From contig CM075651.1 in NCBI GenBank assembly GCA_037953625.1, positions 153,838,001 through 153,902,000 of the forward strand: DNA of 64,000 nt. Reading direction: 5' to 3'. Under the pieces are notes generated by a model that worked only from the letters and a program-made list of their open reading frames with translations, did no database searches and was not told the origin of the DNA. Shown piece by piece: positions 12,416-24,364 of this stretch (its first letter is position 1; every line of letters starts with the position of its first letter). A program made the translations under genes and the position numbers. The DNA is from Crotalaria pallida (taxonomy: Eukaryota > Streptophyta > Magnoliopsida > Fabales > Fabaceae).

Positions 12416-13362
12416 CTCAATTGATTGTTCAAACATTTCAATTCACTGGAGAAGATAGTAAAGTTTGCAGTGTTATGATATGATAAGATTAGTTAATTTA
12501 TTTGTTACTATTATTATGATCAAGACTAAAGTGAGATTCAGGTATGTGTTTTGGCTAGTTTAGGATGAATAAAATAGAATCATCTGATTTTTGGGAGAGA
12601 TGTTTGTTAGTTGGAGAAACAGTTTGGAACTTTGGAATGTAGTAGTTGCAGTTTAGGAAAGGGCTCTTATGTTTTATTTTTAATATTTTATTAATAATAT
12701 TATTAATTATTATCAATTGTAATAAGATTAAGTGTTGCTTTCTTCCATGTATTTTTTTAATGTTAGTGGAAGACTGGTTTAAGGTTTTGTGATGCTGGCC
12801 TCTGCGTCTCATTCAAGACAAGCTTATTTTTCAGGGTCTTCCTAACTAGGAAACTTGTTAAGAATTCCAAAATTGAAAAAAAAATCATAAATCCAAATTA
12901 TTAATTATTTTGAATTTAAATTATTTATTTTTTCATAATTTTACTCCTCCTAAACAAATATTTTAAAGCTTTTTTTAGCATTTTCCTTTATTTTTTTAAA
13001 GATTGGCCATAATCTCCTCGTAAAAGAAGAGTGTCTAGCGTGGTTATCTCTAGTAACAGACAGCTCATTATGTAGTTCCTCAAGATCCTCCTTTTTACTG
13101 TTCTCCATTGAATATTGCCTTTTTCAAGACTAAATTATTTTATTTTTTATGGAAATTGTGCACCGAACCTCGGAAATTCTGTCACGCACTACGCCCTACA
13201 ACTTAGTACGGTGAGTAAATTAAAGTTTAAAATAAAGACTTTTTTAAAAAAATTTACTTCTAAAAAATTAAAATAAACATGTTTGTATCGGAAACAATAC
13301 ATTTAGAACGAGTAACAAGAGTACAATTAACAGAGAAATAATGGATTTTATTTTAAAATGTT
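12416..13362. other. 3' UTR and intergenic DNA with a decayed MITE
   Basis: The first 150-200 bases are probably the 3' UTR of the preceding gene. Around 12830-12985 the words gggtcttcctaactaggaaac and tttagcattttccttt look like a decayed copy of the element family described at 51700-51870. No gene is seen. Confidence 0.5.
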
Positions 13363-13636
13363 TTCCCTCCATTTCATATTATCTGTCATTTTTGCATTTT
13401 TAACTTGTTCCAAATTATTTGTCGCTTTAGGAATTCGAGGATGTATTAATTGATTTATTCCACCTTTAATCTTGTATTTAATGTGTTGAAATATGTGAAA
13501 TGGATGATAATTAATGTACTTTGAGGATATTATAGTAAAGTTATTTAATAATTCTCTTGAAAATTGAAATATTAAATGATTTTTTTAATATGTGTGAAAT
13601 TGTTAAAGTGACAGTTAAATTGGAACGAAGGGAGTA
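13363..13636. mobile_element. Stowaway-like MITE, second subfamily
   Basis: Ends ccctccatttcatattatct and ggaacgaagggagta are inverted relatives. This copy is uninterrupted, and it serves as the empty-site reference for the split copy at 19274-19825: its gatattatagtaaagttatt is where that copy is broken. Confidence 0.75.
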
Positions 13637-14927
13637 TTATGTAATTATGTAATTATCTAATTTAAACTCCTATCTTTTTGTCTTAAACGTTAGGATTAAC
13701 TGTACCGAAAAAGATAAGTTAAGATTGAGTAAATTTTTTAATTAATTATCACTAAGCAATGTAATGTAGAGCCAGCTGAAAATAGTAGACATATCAAACG
13801 AAACGATCATTGAATGCATCAATGGAAAGATATTTTTCACTAGAGTGACAAGTCATGAGTATGGAAGAACACAAAAGTAAGGAAGGCAGTGACTATATAC
13901 TGCTTGCTTGCAGAGTTGGGGAATTGATGCAAATGAGTGGCAAAGATGTGCCAGATGGGTATGCATATGGATTGTGGGGATAAACGTCCATTGGGTCCCA
14001 TCAGAAAGCAGTGTTGGGGCCCGCTCTTCTCGGTTACTGCCCCATCCAGCTGCATTTCCCGCTCATTTTTTCCTCTAAAAAGCAACCAAAGGTGGTGGTC
14101 ATTTGAAAGTTGTGATTTGATTTGGACGATTTCTCTTCTGGTTTTGACCTAGTCAAACTTCTCGAATATGACATCTTATTACGGTGTATTTTTAATTCGA
14201 AAACATGTATTTTAATCTTACGTGTAAGTTTGTAAGTTTTTAAATCATTATTTTTTGAAAAGTTAAGTACTTCAAAAATAGAATGACCATAATTCCGAAT
14301 TTTCCCGACCCGTATCAATAATTTTGGGTGAGGTTTAATTCATGAAGGTTATCACAAATCATATAAACAAGACCTGTCAACAACTGTTGGTTCAATTGAT
14401 AAAAATTGATTTCGAAATTGTGAGATATTCTATATTTGAATTCTACGGTGTTCGTGGGTAATTTATAAATATTTTTATAAGTGCTTTTTGAATTCGGAGG
14501 TATATTATGATCCTAATGAATCTTGGAACCCAACTCAACTAAACTTTTGTTCATTCGAGTAAAAAAAACCTAAAAGAAATAAATTAATATAAAACGTGAT
14601 AGGTTTGAGTATACCCTAGGTAGATACTCAGTTAGTCTTTCTTTGCATATGAAAGTTTAATTATTTCTCATTGATTTATTTTTGTCAAGTATTATAAAAA
14701 TTCAATTCAAATATGAAATATTCCTTATAGTAATTCTTTGTTAAATACTGTAGTAAATAATGATACATTACTGTGTCTTTTGTAAGATGTTTATATTAAT
14801 GATACATTAAAGTTTAATTGATATGAGCTAAATCATATTGTGATAGGTATTTGCTAAAGTACATTATTCATCTTTATAATTTTTAATTTCCAAAATCTTT
14901 CGACGAACAACTTATTGCACCATATAA
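13637..14927. other. Intergenic DNA, no gene seen
   Basis: A less AT-rich patch at about 13810-14150 stands out from its surroundings but has no convincing coding or repeat structure. The remainder is AT-rich. Confidence 0.5.
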
Positions 14928-16865
14928 TTGATGTTTAGTCCAAACTGTTCGCAGGTCACAAGAGAAGAGATCATGAATTGTTTTGGCATTAAATCTCAAG
15001 TTTTCTCCGAATCTTACTTGGGGTTACCTACGATTGTGGGTTGTTCTAAGAAGAATTCTTTTCAAGCGATCATGGACAGAGTGTGGAATAAGATTAAGGG
15101 GTGGAAGGAAAAGCTTTTATCTAGGGCTGGGAATGAAAGAGGTCCTTCTGAAAGTTGTTGCGCAAGCCATTCCTTCCTATGCTATGAGTGTATTTAAGTT
15201 GCCAGCCTGTTTGATTTCTCAGTTGACAGGTCTGTTCAACAAGTTTTGGTGGGGTTCGGCGGAGGAGAAGAAGAAGATTCATTGGTTGAGTTGGAGGAAG
15301 ATGTGTCAGCCTAAAAGCAAATGGGGTTTGGGTTTTAGGGATCTCGAAGCTTTCAATCTTGCATTACTTGCAAAGTAGGGAAGAAAGATTCTAAAAACCC
15401 CAAATTCTCTTATGGCTAGATTGTTGAAAGCTAAATATTTTCCTTTTGGCTCTTTTTTGGAAGCATGTGTCGGTAACAATCCAAGTTTTACTTGGAGGAG
15501 TATTCTTGAAGGGAGAGAGGTTTTGGTTAAAGGGGTGAGATGGAAGGTTAAGGATGGCTTTAAGATTCGGGTTTGGAAGGATCCATGGTTGCCTAAACCT
15601 TGGAATTTTAAACCAATTTCTCCGAATCCTTTTCCAGAGGCGGATCTGTTGATGTCGGCCTTGAAGACTTCGGATGGGAGGTGTTGGGATTCTCAGATTC
15701 TGCAGCAATTTTTTCTTTCTCATGATAGGGATATTATTTGCAGTATTCTGATTGGCTTGAATGGTAATGTTGATGATTTAATTTGGCATTTTACGGCGAA
15801 TGGTAATTATTCGGTGAAGAGTGGGTACAATACTTTTTGCAGCATCATTATCATACGGTGGAAGTTGGAGTTGGTTCATCCTCTCATGATTCTTCTCAAG
15901 TGTGGAAGTGTCTTTGGTCTCTGAAGGTTCCGGAAAAGATGAAAATTTTCTGGTGGAGAGCTTTGAAGGAAATTTTGCCTACTAAGAGTAATCTTGTTAA
16001 GAAAAAGCTGTTAATTTCATTGACCTGTAATTGGTGTGATGAGGGGGAGACTGAAATACATTGTTTCTTTCATTGTGGGTTTGCAAAAGAGGTTTGGACC
16101 CGTCTCAATATTTGGCATTTGGTGAGTCCAGGAATCAATAATAGCTGTCTTAATTGGTTCAGTGATTTCATAATTGGTAAAAGTCGGGATTCGGTGGCTT
16201 TTGTTTTCCCGACTTTATGGTATTTATGGAACGCTAGGAACCTACGTGAATTTCAAGGGAGTAGAAAAGCAGTTGTGGAGGTGGCTTTCAAAGTTTCGGG
16301 TTTTTGGTAGAGTTGGAGGAAAATAAAGCATTCGTCTTTTGCTAGTCCTCTTCCTAATAGTCCGGATTCTAGTTTTGAAAGCAGAGTTCATGTCCCTGCT
16401 GAGGCAGTTAAGTTGAATACTGATGGGGCTTTTTCTTTAATTTCATATTTGGGAGGGTTGGGCTTTATAGTGACTAGCATGGAGGGGGTTTCATTTCTGC
16501 GGGTGGAGAGAGGGCTCACAAATCTATTTCCCCTGTTCATCAAGAAGCATTGACTGTGTTAAAAGGCTTGGAGTTGGGTTTTTCTAAGGTCCTTGTTGAA
16601 TCAGACTGTAAGGTTTTGGTGGATTCTTTGAAGACTCAAAGCTAGGTTCTTTAAAGGCTAATATCTGTAATCTAGCTAAAGCTTTTGATTTTTGTCTGTT
16701 TTCTTTTGTTCGTAGAACAGACATTAAAGCTTCACATACCATAGCTAATTGCAATGTGAAAGCTCCTGTAGACAGCGTTAGGTTTCATACCCCCTCTGCC
16801 TTCTTGATTGATTTTTTCCAGTCTTAGTTTTTCAATATATTAAACGTTCAAAAAAGTAAAATAAA
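14928..16865 (+). pseudogene. 5'-truncated LINE: RT end, zf-RVT and RNase H
   Basis: The plus strand encodes, over several frames, the C-terminal part of a plant L1-type non-LTR retrotransposon polyprotein. Positions 14945-15380 give the segment after the reverse-transcriptase core (ESYLGLPTIVG, KGWKEKLLSRAG, then VVAQAIPSYAMSVFKLP in another frame). Positions 15412-16310 give a zf-RVT domain (GNYSVKSGYN, LKVPEKMKIFWWRAL, CNWCDEGETEIHCFFHC). Positions 16400-16800 give RVT_3-type RNase H pieces (LNTDGAFS, HQEALTVLKGLELGF, ESDCKVLVDSL). Frameshifts near 15130 and 15840 and stops near 16310 and 16640 break it. The catalytic RT core and the endonuclease are absent. An A-rich tail follows at about 16848-16870. 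It cannot make a working protein. Confidence 0.85.
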
Positions 16866-17130
16866 ATACATAGTCTATAAATTTTATGCTGCTATTTTGG
16901 TTCACCCTAACTCGTCCTAATTTTTATCACGTTCTTTCCTAGTTAAGGACAAGTTATGATTAAAAATTGACTCAATCAACATTTAAAGATCGATAAAGAA
17001 TAAACTTAACTCATCCCAACTTAATTACAGTAAATTAATAAGCTTAACTCTGATTTTTTTAATCAATCATTTTTATATAAGTCTCTTTTGAATAATACAA
17101 GTTGTAATAATTAAAAATTAAAAAATTCAT

Positions 17131-18003
17131 ATGATTCTTTCTTCCCTGAACCACCATATGCGACTTGTGGAGGGATGATGACTCCGGATAGTAATGGGGC
17201 TTTCATCTTTGCTTATTTTGTCCGATTGGGAGTTTGTAGTATCATGCAAGCGAAATTATGGGATATTTTTCATGGTTTAAATATAGCTACTAAGCGAGGT
17301 TACTAAAATATCATCATCGTGACTGACTCTCAAGAAGCAATCATTTTTTGAAGTTTGGCCGCTTGGAAACTCATGCTTGTGCTCCTCTTAGTTGTGATAG
17401 CAAAAGTTTTACCCGTTAATGAGAACTTTACCTAGAATCTTATTTTTAGAGAAGTAAATGGGATTGTTGATAAACTAGCAAAGTATGGTAATTCTATGGC
17501 AGATCAAAGATTTATTTTTAAGAATATTTCTATCATGCAATCTAAATTTGGATGGTTACTATGCAACCTTTTGTTAGACTAATAAGAATTTGTCACCTAA
17601 TACATGTGTGTCACGTCATTGTTTAAAGTAGTCAAAATTGATTTTTGCAATTTAGTCCAACATAAAAACTAGATTATTTTAATTTAGTCCTTTGTACCTT
17701 TACGCAAATTATAAATTTTAATATTCAAAAACAATACTTAGAAAAAAAATTTAAAGTTGTTTCAATTTTGCTAAAACTGCTTCTTTTTCTTCTTCTTCAC
17801 GTTCTCAACATTATGCTTTAAACAATGACATGATATACATGTATTAGATGACAAATTCTAATGAGTCTAACAAAAAGTTATAACAATCATCTAAATTTAA
17901 ATTGCATGTTACTGACTCCCTAATTTTTAATAGTGCTCCTTCTTTTATCTCTTTGCCTTTGCTTGCCGATGTGGCAGGAACTCATTTTGTTAAAGGCATG
18001 TAA
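17131..18003 (+). pseudogene. RNase H (RVT_3) remnant split by a MITE
   Basis: Translation gives PYATCGGMMTPDSNGAFIFA, then LGVCSIMQAKLWDIFHGLNI, VTDSQEAI and REVNGIVDKLAKYGNS. These are landmarks of the RNase H-like domain at the end of plant LINE polyproteins and of related reverse-transcriptase-like proteins. After the insertion at 17534-17908 the frame resumes with VTDSLIFNSAPSFISLPLLA and ends at the stop at 18001-18003. At least three in-frame stops or shifts are present. It is distinct from the RNase H part of the LINE just upstream, so two separate retroelement remnants lie side by side. Confidence 0.75.
17534..17908. mobile_element. MITE with about 100-bp inverted repeats, inside the RNase H remnant
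   Basis: The arms include catgcaatctaaattt on the left and aaatttaaattgcatg on the right, then ttttgttagactaataagaa paired with ttctaatgagtctaacaaaa, and acatgtgtgtcacgtcattg paired with caatgacatgatatacatgt. The protein-coding frame of the host remnant reads on from one side to the other. The duplicated target is not certain. Confidence 0.75.
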
Positions 18004-18665
18004 TTTTTCTGTTGTTTTTGGACTTTAACCCGTTTATTTTAGGAAAAAAAAATTTAACAAAGCATATCTAATTTTGTCAAGACTATGTTATTTGTTATTA
18101 CTCCGTGTATACGTTGCAATAATTAAATTGTAAATAAAACACAGTTTGTAAATTAAACAATTGATTTTCATTCAAGAACTAAAATTCACCAAAAATCGTT
18201 GACGTTTCGATTTCTTAAATATGTTTTCTTAATCTCGATTTTAAGGATTTTTTGATGAGAATATCGATTCTTTAGAGATAAAAAAAAAGTTTAAAAAATA
18301 TATGTACATTACTCTCTTCTGTCTTTATTATTAGTCACTTTTAATTAAATTACACAAATCAATAAATTTAGTTAAAACTGGTTAACTTTCTTGTTTTTTT
18401 TTATAAAAAAAAGTATAAAATTATAATTTCGCTCTAATTAAATAGTTTTGAAAACAAAGAAATTTTAAAATTATAATTTCGCTCTTCGATTAATGACAAA
18501 AAGTAGTGATAATTAAAATATGGAAAATGCTAAAGAATATATTTAGGACATTGATTAAGAAACTAAAAAAAAGATAATTATATATTGGAAAATGTTGAAT
18601 TTTAAACATGGATGATTGGTGAACTTAAATTTCCAAGATAACTTTTGTCTTAGTGTATTTTTTAA
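18004..18665. other. AT-rich DNA, no gene seen
   Basis: One MITE-like left end (tactctcttctgtctttatt, about 18309) is present without a matching right end. Nothing else was recognised. Confidence 0.4.
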
Positions 18666-18742
18666 ATACTCTCTCCGATCCTTATTATAAGCCCATTTTC
18701 TCTCTCACAAAAAGGAAACTTATAATAAGGATCGGAAGGAGT
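18666..18742. mobile_element. Minimal 77-bp hairpin MITE
   Basis: Left arm tactctctccgatccttatt (from 18666) and right arm aataaggatcggaaggagta (to 18742) pair over 24 bases with one mismatch, leaving a loop of only about 28 bases. It looks like an internally deleted Stowaway-like element, all termini and no interior. Confidence 0.75.
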
Positions 18743-19273
18743 AATAAACTTAAAGTGTTAGTTTGCAAAAACCCTTAAGACATTTGACAATGGTAAATAA
18801 GGGAAGAAAAATGAACGTTGCGTGCATAGAAATTTTTAACTAATACTATACCTGTTAAAGAAGAAAAATAAATATTGCATTAGAATTGAAAAGTTTTAGC
18901 ATATTATTTAAAAAAATACCCTTAATGTTAATTATGCATTGAAATAAATTTTGCATTGAAATTGGTAGCTTCATTTGATGTATTTCTACTAAAAACTAGA
19001 GAGCTACAATTAGATGTTGGGTAATTTTGGAAAAAAATTATAAAGGGGTCTTATATTTAGGACCAATTTTTTTTACGTTTAATATATATGGACGAATGGA
19101 GTATTTATTTTGATATTTAATATAAGAAAAAAGAACGTATTTATTTTGGTATCAAATATAAGAAAAAAGTCAATTAATTTTTATTCTAAATATAATTATT
19201 CCTAAAGTATTCATATAAAATAGTTGTTTCATTTAACTTTTTTTTATTCCTGATGCAAATTTTCTAAAGTAAC

Positions 19274-19825
19274 TACTCTCTCCGTTCCACATTATCTGTC
19301 ACTTTAGCTTTTTCAATTTGTTCCAAATTATTTGTTGTTTTAGAAATTTGAGGATGTATTAATTGATTTTTCCAACTTTAACCTTGCATTTAATGTATTG
19401 AAATATGTAAAATAGGTAATAATTAATGTACTTTGGGGATATTATCCTCCATCCGTCCCTGAATATAAAACTCTCTTGACACTTTTATTTTGTCCCTATT
19501 TATAAAGCCCCATACCAATTTTTAATGATCATTAATTATTTTTTTTCCACAAACACCCATATTATTTAACACTTTTGAGATTCCCAATAATATCAATAGG
19601 GGTAATTTTGAAATTACATATCGAAAGTTTACATACATTCCAATACAATTAACTAAATTATTCCACTTTCTTAATGGATGTGAAATCCCTCAAAGAGGCT
19701 TTATATTTAGGGACGGAGGGAGTAGTAAAGTTATTTTATAATTCTCTTGAAAATTGAAGTATTAAACGACTTTTTAATCCGCATGAAATTTTTAAAGTGA
19801 CAATTAAATTAGAACGGAGGGAATA
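19274..19825. mobile_element. MITE split by a second MITE
   Basis: Outer element ends: tactctctccgttccacatt (19274) and gaacggagggaata (19825). The inner element, 19445-19722, has ends cctccatccgtccctg and ggacggagggag with TA on each side. Removing the inner one gives gatatta-gtaaagttatt, almost identical to the intact relative at 13363-13636. Confidence 0.8.
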
Positions 19826-20720
19826 TATTTTTTATGAATTTGAGAAAATTAAATGCAATTAATTAAAGTCCTAAGTAAGTATGAAATTATTTTTTTATTA
19901 CTATTATACTTTGTAATAGAGATCAAAGGGAGTATAAAGGAAGGAAATATAAGTTGTTCAGTGAGGACGTAAAAACTTTTTACACTAGTAACATATTATT
20001 CATCATTTGTAGGTTTATGGTTATTGACTTCTAAGAAAAGATAATGCAAATGGATGATGGATGCAATAATGGAGTATATGCCAATTAAACTCATAAAGGA
20101 CTACCAAAAACCTCTACAATGAAATTTACAAATAGAACCAAATGGAGTACTCAATTTGGTCTTAATTATAAAGAAAAATAATTAAATTCATAAAAAATAA
20201 TAGAATCAAAAGGAGTTTAGTTGAGTGTATTGATTAGTTTTCTCAATTTCATTAAAATAATATAAATACTTTAAGAAAATAATATTGAAAATAAGAAAAA
20301 TATTAATTGAGAGAATCACTTTAATAAAATATTTTTAATAATTTGTATTTTATAATATAAAATTGATTAATTTTTTTGATATTTGAAAACAATGACGAAA
20401 TGTTTTTTCCGTTTAATCGAGATCAGAAGGCGTATAAAATAAAACATTTAATAATTTAAAAAAATAATAAACTTGGTTTTTCCATACCTTTATTCTATTT
20501 TCTTATTTTTTTTTAAAAAAAAATTCATGAAGGGTGAAGTTAATCAAACCAGCGTTAAATTCATTCATTCCCTTTTTCAAATATATTCTTTTAGCAAAAA
20601 TTGCTGATAAACTAATAAATTTTTTTTTTTGTTTCAAACTTATAAATGAACATACACTGAAAAAATAATATATCTTTTTGTTTACCATTATTAAGATAAC
20701 AAATGACAGTATTATTTTTT
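19826..20720. other. AT-rich DNA, no gene seen
   Basis: Words of Stowaway-like interiors recur (aatttgagaaaattaaatgc near 19840), but no complete element was delimited. No coding potential was found. Confidence 0.4.
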
Positions 20721-20870
20721 AGGGTTTTGCTAACATTGTTAAAGATTCTAAAAGTGAAAAAAATTTCACAAGTCTAAGTTATTTATTTTTTCTCGAACAT
20801 TTTTGCATAGCTTTTGACATCTTTTAATCTCTTAACAAGTGTCCTAAAAGCACTTTTTAACATTTTCCTA
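20721..20870. mobile_element. Small MITE of the gctaacaagtgc family (decayed)
   Basis: It starts agggttttgctaacattgtt and ends cttaacaagtgtcctaaaag followed by cattttccta, the end structure shared with the copies at 51700-51870 and 61451-61626. Confidence 0.5.
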
Positions 20871-21029
20871 TTTTTTTAATATAAACTTGTTTATAAATTA
20901 GATTTTAACAACTTATGTATATTGTTGCTCGATCTTAATTAGAAGTAATAACATGCTGGATAAAAAGTAAAATTATCGTTAATGGAATGTAAAAATTCAG
21001 AACGGTATCAATAAGATAGTTAATAAATA

Positions 21030-21300
21030 CTCCTTCCGATCTTATTTTTAAGCAACGAAAATTAATTTCACAAATATTAAGAAAATTAGTTGAGTGCATT
21101 TAATTTTATCAAATTTATATAAAAATTGACTACTTTAGGAAACTTGTATTAAAAATGAAACAAAAATTAAATGTTACAACCACTTTATAAGAATATTTTA
21201 AGAATTATTGTATTGAAAATAGATAGTTGGTTAATTTTTGCTCATATTTAAAACCATCAATAAACTTTTTTTTTATAAATAAAACCGAAAGAAATAACTG
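21030..21300. mobile_element. Stowaway-like MITE, aagcaac subfamily
   Basis: The left end tactccttccgatcttatttt and the interior ttgactactttaggaaactt are shared with the partial copy at 34640-34855. The right end is decayed (aataaaaccgaaagaaataa). Confidence 0.5.
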
Positions 21301-22377
21301 AATTTCTTAATCATAATATCATGGCTACAACACTTTCTACCTGTGAATCTTAGAATACTCCTCGTTTAAAAAAAAAAAAAGAAATCTGAACATTTCTTTT
21401 ATTAATCCTAGTGGAAGAGTGCTGACTGGTGGTGCCACAGTGGACCACAGCTGTAAAGATTTTAACGCAGAAAACACTAATAGGGGCATTGATTAGGGAA
21501 CTTGTATAGTATGTGCATGTGAGGGGAAGCGTACGGTCCAGCTTCTCTTGCTTGGCTTATGCAACCAAACAGATCAAATAAAACTTCTATCCTCTTTGTC
21601 ACGTGTTGCTGGATCACGTACGACCAATTGACCACCGATGTTCTTTGAAACCTTTGATAAGTGTATTAGAGTATATTTTAAGATTTTTTTATTTGAGTAT
21701 TAGAAAAAATCAAGGATAAATAATTAAAATAAATATGTACAGTATGTATTAAAATAAGGAGTATTAAAAATTAGATATTAAAAGAATTTAATTTCACAAT
21801 GCAGTTCTATAATTTATTTTTATTTTTTATTCGTAACCTTAATGATTAACATTACAAGAATTATTTATTTTATTTTGATATTAGTAAATGTAATTTTGAT
21901 TTTTGTCTCATAATTTTTTTGTTCAATATTTTAGTCCACATATTATTAGTATGTACAGAATTGGATACCTACTTCGTTATGTCACAAGCACATTTTTTAC
22001 AATCATAAAAGATGACAAAAATTTGATTATAAAAACTAAATAAAATAAAATATGGAGACGAATGGAATTTCAATAGAAAAAAAATCTACGAGGCTTAAGT
22101 CCTTAACTTCATTTAAGTAAAATAGTTTTGGTTAACAAATGTCCAAATTAACAAGTGCCACTGTTCACAAGTTAATCAGGTGGTTTGGCTCATACTGTGT
22201 TCAACAAAGAATAAGCGTAGCTGTCTTTTCGGGATCTCAGGGAACTTTTTAAGTTGCTGACAGTTTGGTAGAGATTTTGATTAGGCTCTGCTTTGCTTGA
22301 TTGGCGCCACGCACGAAGCCAAGATACTTAAGTACGATACAGATCAGATGCAATATACTCCTTTCTTTCTATCCTTA
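21301..22377. other. Intergenic DNA with a less AT-rich patch
   Basis: Positions 21410-21660 are distinctly less AT-rich and contain two ACGT-core words close together (cacgtgttg and atcacgtacg, about 21600-21622). No exon could be defined. The rest is AT-rich, with nothing recognised. Confidence 0.4.
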
Positions 22378-22653
22378 TACTCCCTTCTATCCTATTTACA
22401 AGACCCTTTTGAGATTTTATTTTGGTCCTATTTATAAGACATCTTTCCAATTTTCAATAACATTTAATTACTTCTTTCCACTAACACCCTTATAAAGTCA
22501 ACACTTTTTAGAGTTCCACTAATAATTATAGGGGTAGTTTTGAAAAAGTATATCAAATTTTCACATTTTTAATGTCGCTAACAAATTTATCCACTCTCCT
22601 TAGTGGGAGTGAAAAACCCCAAAAAGGTCTTATAAATAGAAACGGAGGGAGTA
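22378..22653. mobile_element. Stowaway-like MITE
   Basis: Ends tactcccttctatcctattt and aaatagaaacggagggagta, with the common interior ctaataattataggggtag. TA borders are present. Confidence 0.8.
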
Positions 22654-23368
22654 TATGGCTAAATCTAATATTTTTTTTTTGGATTTTTCATTGTTATTAA
22701 ATACAATACTAATTAATTTATTAGTGACATAGAAAATGTGAAAATTTTAATATGTTTTATTAAAATTATTGCTATAATTATTATTGAGACTCTAAAAGTG
22801 TAGAGTAAATATGATTATTTGTAAAAAAAAGTAATTAAATAGTACTCCCTCAATCCCTATTTATAGTACCTCGGAGAGATTTCACGTCCATTAAGAAAGT
22901 TGAATAATTTAGTTAATTTTATTGAAAATGTGAACTTTTAATATGTATTTTCAAAATTACCCCTATTAATATTATTGGGAATCTAAAAAGTGTTAAATAA
23001 ATAGGATTGTTTGTGGATAAAAATAATTAACGATCATTGAAAATTGGTATAGGGTCTCATAAATAGGGACAAAATTAAAGTGTCAAAATGGTCTTATATT
23101 TCGGGACGGGGGTAATATTAGAAATAATAAATTTCACATCCATTAAGAAAGTTGGTTAATTTAGTTAATGATATCCGAAATGTGAACATTTTATATGTTT
23201 TTTGATAACTAAACCTATCAATATTATTGGGAATCTAAAAAACATTAAGTAAATCGGGGTGTTTGTGAAAAAAAATAATTATTTGTAATTAACAATTGAT
23301 ATGAGATCTTATAAATATGGATAAAATAAAGGTAAACAAAAAACTTACATTTATGGACGGATAAAGTA
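22654..23368. mobile_element. MITE split by a second MITE
   Basis: The inner element spans 22853-23114 (tactccctcaatccctattt to ttcgggacgggggtaa). Its flanks (ttattgagactctaaaagtg on the left, catccattaagaaagttgg on the right) are interior words of an older copy whose right end is ggacggataaagta (23368). The left end of the older copy abuts the element before it. Confidence 0.6.
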
Positions 23369-24364
23369 CTTTACTAAGACTAATAAAGGTACTTAAATTT
23401 CTTGAAACTTTAAAAAAAAATTAACATTACAATTTTATATTCTTTGTTTGCATTGGCAATTTAACAAATATATTATTTCACATTAATAAACAAATGACTA
23501 AATAACAATAAATGCTCTGTAGAAAATATATAATAACTTATAAATATGATTGAAAAATTCTTTTAGAATGTGACTTATAAATATGATCGATCGATAAATT
23601 CTTCTAGAACGTGACTTATAAATTAAATCGAAAGGAATATATGAATTTTTGAAATTTAAGTTACAATACTATTTAGAATACTTTAACATTTATAAATATG
23701 TGTGTATATATATGCATAAAAATTAAAAGAAGACTTTGTAAAGAGATAATTAAAAAAAATCTTGTGATCACAGAAATTTTTTTTTGCCCATATCATACAT
23801 AAAGTAGTTTTGAGACAATTAAAGAGGTAATTTTTTGCCCATAAAGGAAACTATATCCTTATTTTCGTATGGGTTTCTCTTACGAAGAGAAGAGATAAAT
23901 GAAACTTCATGAATAAAGAGAAAATCGCGAGGTTGTGAGAGCAAAAGATGAATTAAGTCTGAGCCTTGGGTATTTATTTTTAAAAGATAATATATAAAAA
24001 GCAGTTTGTTTTATTTAAAAAAAATGTGAAAAATTATTTTCAAAATATAAAAATAAACTCAAAATAAGTATCTTGATATTTAAAAGTGAATATTAGAGAA
24101 GTATCGTAAAAGTATCATGAACATACTTTTATGAAAATAAATAAATAAATAAATAAAAATAGACAAATACTTTTAGGATAACTATCAAGATGTATCGTGC
24201 GTTTATTGATATCGGATACAGTTAAGACACATAATTTTTTTCCCCTTTTTTTGGAGTATATAGGCTTCATAGATTAACACATCTGACAGGTGTATAACGG
24301 CATGATTAGATCGTCGAAAAAATACAAACCAGATCAATCAAACTAAATCGACCTAATATATTTT
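23369..24364. other. AT-rich DNA, no gene seen
   Basis: Contains a short imperfect duplication (gtgacttataaatatgatcg near 23569 and cgtgacttataaattaaatc near 23610) and an (AATA)n run at about 24140-24160. Nothing else was recognised. Confidence 0.45.
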
